Source: Anaerolinea sp.
GTDB taxonomy: Bacteria; Chloroflexota; Anaerolineae; Anaerolineales; Anaerolineaceae
Length of the DNA stretch: 14,608 bases
Direction of reading: 5' to 3'
Assembly: GCA_020216845.1 (NCBI GenBank)
Contig: JAIWNK010000149.1
Location: 1-14,608 of the forward strand
The notes under the pieces are model-generated. The model ran no database searches, was not told where the DNA came from, and worked only from the letters and a program-made list of their open reading frames with translations. The translations under genes and the position numbers were made by a program. The stretch's first letter is position 1. Each line of letters begins with the position of its first letter. Shown here in pieces: positions 12,156 to 14,608 of the stretch.

Positions 12156-14608
12156 ATGTCCAAAAATGTTTTGCGCGTCGTTGGTGCACGCGCTCACAAC
12201 CTCAAGAACATCACAGTTGAAATCCCGCGCGATCAACTCGTCGTCATCACCGGCCTTTCCGGCTCTGGCAAAAGCTCGCTAGCCTTCGACACCATCTTTG
12301 CCGAAGGGCAACGCCGCTACGTCGAATCGCTCTCAGCCTATGCCCGGCAATTCCTCGGCCAAATGGAAAAGCCAGATGTAGATTCAATCGAAGGCCTCTC
12401 GCCGGCGGTTTCGATTGACCAAAAAGCCACCTCACACAACCCGCGCTCAACCGTCGGCACAGTCACCGAAATCTACGACTACCTGCGCCTGCTTTTTGCC
12501 CGCATCGGCATTCCTCACTGCCCCATCTGCGGACGAGAGGTCGTCAAACAATCCGCACAAGAAATTGTAGATGCGCTCCTGAACCTACCCGAAGGCAGCC
12601 GTCTGCTCATCCTTGCCCCGGTCGTGCGCGCCCGCAAAGGCACTTATCAGACGGTTTTCGAAGAAATTCGCAAGGGCGGCTTTGCCCGTGTGCGCGCCGA
12701 TGGCAAAGTCTATTCGCTTGATGAAGAAATCACCCTCGACCGCTACAAGATTCACACCATCGAGGCGGTTGTAGACCGCCTTGTCATTCAACACCCCGAG
12801 GAGACGAGCGAAGCACAGGCCATGCGTTCACGCCTGACCGACTCGGTCGAAACTGCTCTGAAAGTCGGCGAAGGCTACCTGACAGTCCAAAACCTATCCA
12901 TAGACCCGCCGGTTGACCTGTTCTTCTCCGAACACCTTGCCTGCCCCGAACACGGCATCAGCCTGCCCGAGATTGAACCGCGCACTTTCTCTTTCAACAC
13001 ACCGCATGGCGCCTGTCCCGATTGTCAGGGGTTGGGCAGCAAGCTGGAAATTGACCCTGACCTGCTCATCCCCGACCCGGAGCGCCCATTGAACGAGGGG
13101 GCAGTGACGGCCATGGAATGGAACGGACCGCGCGAGCAGGGCGGCTATTACTGGCAAATGGTGCAAGCCGTTGCCCGGCACTATCGCATTGACCTGAACG
13201 CCCCCGTGCGCGACATTCCCCCTGAAAAGCTCAACAAAATCCTCTATGGCACCGGCAGCGAGCAAATCACCGTCCATTTTTCCGGTCGCAATGAACGGCA
13301 CAGCTCTTACCAAATGAGCTTTGAAGGCATCATCCCCAACCTGGAACGTCGTTACCGGGAAACGAGCTCAGAATACATTCGCAACAAAATCAGCGAATTC
13401 ATGAGCGACCGCCCCTGCCCGACCTGCAAAGGCGCCCGACTGCGCAGCGAGGCCCTGGCCGTCACCGTGCAAGATGTCAACATCCTGCAAGTCACCGAAT
13501 GGCCGGTATTGCGCACGCTGGAATGGATTCAAAACCTGGCGGGACCCAACAGCCCGCTCAGCGAACGACAACAGCGCATTGCCGAACGCATTCTGAAAGA
13601 AATCAGCGCCCGCCTCGGCTTTCTGGTGGATGTTGGCCTGGATTACCTGACCCTGCGCCGTTCCGCCGGCAGCCTCTCCGGCGGTGAAGCGCAGCGCATC
13701 CGCCTGGCCACGCAAGTTGGCTCACGTCTGATGGGCGTCCTCTACGTCCTGGATGAACCCTCCATCGGTCTGCACCCGCGCGACAACGCCCGCCTGCTTG
13801 CCACCCTCAAGGGATTGCGCGACCTGGGCAACACCGTCCTGGTCGTTGAACACGACGAAGAAACCATTCGTGCAGCCGATTGGATTCTTGACCTTGGCCC
13901 CGGTGCTGGGGAACACGGCGGTTGGGTGGTTGCCGAAGGCAAGATCGAAACCATCCTGGCCCACCCCACCTCACTCACCGGCGCCTACCTCTCCGGGCGC
14001 AAGCAAGTGCCAACCCCAACCCAACGCCGCATCGGCAACGGCAAACACCTCACCATCGTTGGTGCACGTGCCAACAACCTCAAAAACATCACCGTCGAAA
14101 TTCCGCTTGGCAAACTTGTTTGCATCACCGGCGTTTCTGGCTCTGGCAAATCCAGCCTGATGAACGACATCCTCTACAGCAGCCTGGCGCGACAATTGCA
14201 CGGCGCCCACACACAACCGGGCGACCATGACCGCATCGAAGGCGTTGAACTGCTCGACAAAATCATCAACATTGACCAATCCCCCATCGGACGCACCCCC
14301 CGCTCCAACCCCGCCACCTATACCGGCCTGTTCGATGAAATTCGGCAACTGTTTGCCGAAATGCCCGAAAGCAAAATGCGCGGCTACAAACCCGGCCGTT
14401 TCTCGTTCAACGTACACGGCGGACGCTGTGAAGCCTGTCAGGGTCAGGGACAATTGCGCATCGAAATGCAGTTCCTGCCCGATGTCTACGTTCCCTGCGA
14501 CGTTTGCCATGGCACACGCTTCAATCACGAAACCCTGCAAGTGCGCTTCAAAGGGCGCTCAATTGCCGACGTGCTCGACTTGACCGTGGAAGAGGCGCTG
14601 GAGGTCTT
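12156..14608 (+). CDS. uvrA: Excinuclease ABC subunit A (UvrA), 3' end cut by the window
   Basis: Open from ATG 12156 to the window edge: 817 codons of a protein usually about 940 long. UvrA is the dimeric ABC ATPase that finds bulky DNA damage and loads UvrB in nucleotide excision repair. Visible parts in order are Walker [10 protein letters not shown] (33-41), [20 protein letters not shown], the UvrB-binding and insertion region with zinc-site pairs, a signature [14 protein letters not shown] (from 507) and Walker [13 protein letters not shown] of the first cassette. The second Walker [10 protein letters not shown], starts at 659, followed by the C-terminal zinc hairpin RCEACQG...PCDVC. Zinc finger 1 has Cys263-x2-His266 and Cys287-x2-Cys290, a Cys-to-His change against E. 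coli. An AAGG precedes the start. Regulation by an SOS box is likely. Confidence 0.97.
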   Translation, partial: MSKNVLRVVGARAHNLKNITVEIPRDQLVVITGLSGSGKSSLAFDTIFAEGQRRYVESLSAYARQFLGQMEKPDVDSIEGLSPAVSIDQKATSHNPRSTVGTVTEIYDYLRLLFARIGIPHCPICGREVVKQSAQEIVDALLNLPEGSRLLILAPVVRARKGTYQTVFEEIRKGGFARVRADGKVYSLDEEITLDRYKIHTIEAVVDRLVIQHPEETSEAQAMRSRLTDSVETALKVGEGYLTVQNLSIDPPVDLFFSEHLACPEHGISLPEIEPRTFSFNTPHGACPDCQGLGSKLEIDPDLLIPDPERPLNEGAVTAMEWNGPREQGGYYWQMVQAVARHYRIDLNAPVRDIPPEKLNKILYGTGSEQITVHFSGRNERHSSYQMSFEGIIPNLERRYRETSSEYIRNKISEFMSDRPCPTCKGARLRSEALAVTVQDVNILQVTEWPVLRTLEWIQNLAGPNSPLSERQQRIAERILKEISARLGFLVDVGLDYLTLRRSAGSLSGGEAQRIRLATQVGSRLMGVLYVLDEPSIGLHPRDNARLLATLKGLRDLGNTVLVVEHDEETIRAADWILDLGPGAGEHGGWVVAEGKIETILAHPTSLTGAYLSGRKQVPTPTQRRIGNGKHLTIVGARANNLKNITVEIPLGKLVCITGVSGSGKSSLMNDILYSSLARQLHGAHTQPGDHDRIEGVELLDKIINIDQSPIGRTPRSNPATYTGLFDEIRQLFAEMPESKMRGYKPGRFSFNVHGGRCEACQGQGQLRIEMQFLPDVYVPCDVCHGTRFNHETLQVRFKGRSIADVLDLTVEEALEV

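Noticed and set aside
12174..14106. Two similar stretches near 12174-12210 and 14058-14106 as a DNA repeat
   Set aside because: They encode the same [14 protein letters not shown] segment at the start of the two ABC halves of UvrA, an ancient internal duplication of the protein.
1..14608. CRISPR arrays, tRNA or rRNA genes, insertion sequences, attachment sites
   Set aside because: No direct-repeat series, cloverleaf-like segment, transposase or terminal inverted repeat was seen; nearly all of the window is coding.

Overview
All genes in this window lie on the + strand. They form one dense operon-like run of glycan-assembly genes (about 1-9923), then a membrane-anchored metallopeptidase (9948-11984), a clear intrinsic terminator, and the start of uvrA (12156 to the window edge). 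Composition is balanced, slightly GC-rich by eye. Many junctions are overlaps of the ATGA type, and several GTATAAT-like -10 boxes sit exactly at gene boundaries. Family content, codon use, a tetra-cysteine membrane anchor on the peptidase and a Gram-positive-type SOS box together suggest a Chloroflexota (Anaerolineae-like) bacterium. That is an inference from general familiarity, not a database result.

Region 1 (1-3124) holds the C-terminus of a malonyl-CoA:ACP transacylase, a NeuD/PglD/VioB-type left-handed beta-helix acyltransferase, a stand-alone acyl carrier protein, a FabG-like short-chain reductase and a VioA-like PLP sugar aminotransferase. This reads as a small dedicated acyl-ACP pathway joined to an amino-sugar pathway. 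The aminotransferase would make a 4-amino-4,6-dideoxy sugar nucleotide (viosamine type). The ACP, reductase and transacylase would build a short acyl chain such as hydroxybutyryl, and the beta-helix enzyme would transfer it to the amine.

Region 2 (3117-8904) has two polyprenyl-phosphate-type GT2 glycosyltransferases, a GT87-like multi-pass glycosyltransferase, and between them a thiamine-diphosphate enzyme of the acetolactate synthase fold paired with an HpcH/HpaI (citrate-lyase-like) aldolase. The GT2 enzymes probably charge undecaprenyl phosphate with sugars that the GT87 enzyme uses on the outer face of the membrane. The ThDP enzyme and aldolase pair is unexpected in this setting and may make a branched sugar or an unusual keto/hydroxy-acid decoration.

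Region 3 (8913-11984) has an LPG-synthase-TM (UPF0104/AglD-like) membrane protein, whose mRNA may be leaderless, and a large cell-surface zinc metallopeptidase. It has an HEFQH...WLNEG active site and C-terminal beta-sandwich domains.

Region 4 (11985-14608) is a 171-base intergenic stretch with a 12-bp-stem terminator, a sigma70-like promoter whose spacer contains a near-perfect LexA/SOS box, a second extended -10, and then uvrA, truncated by the window after 817 codons.
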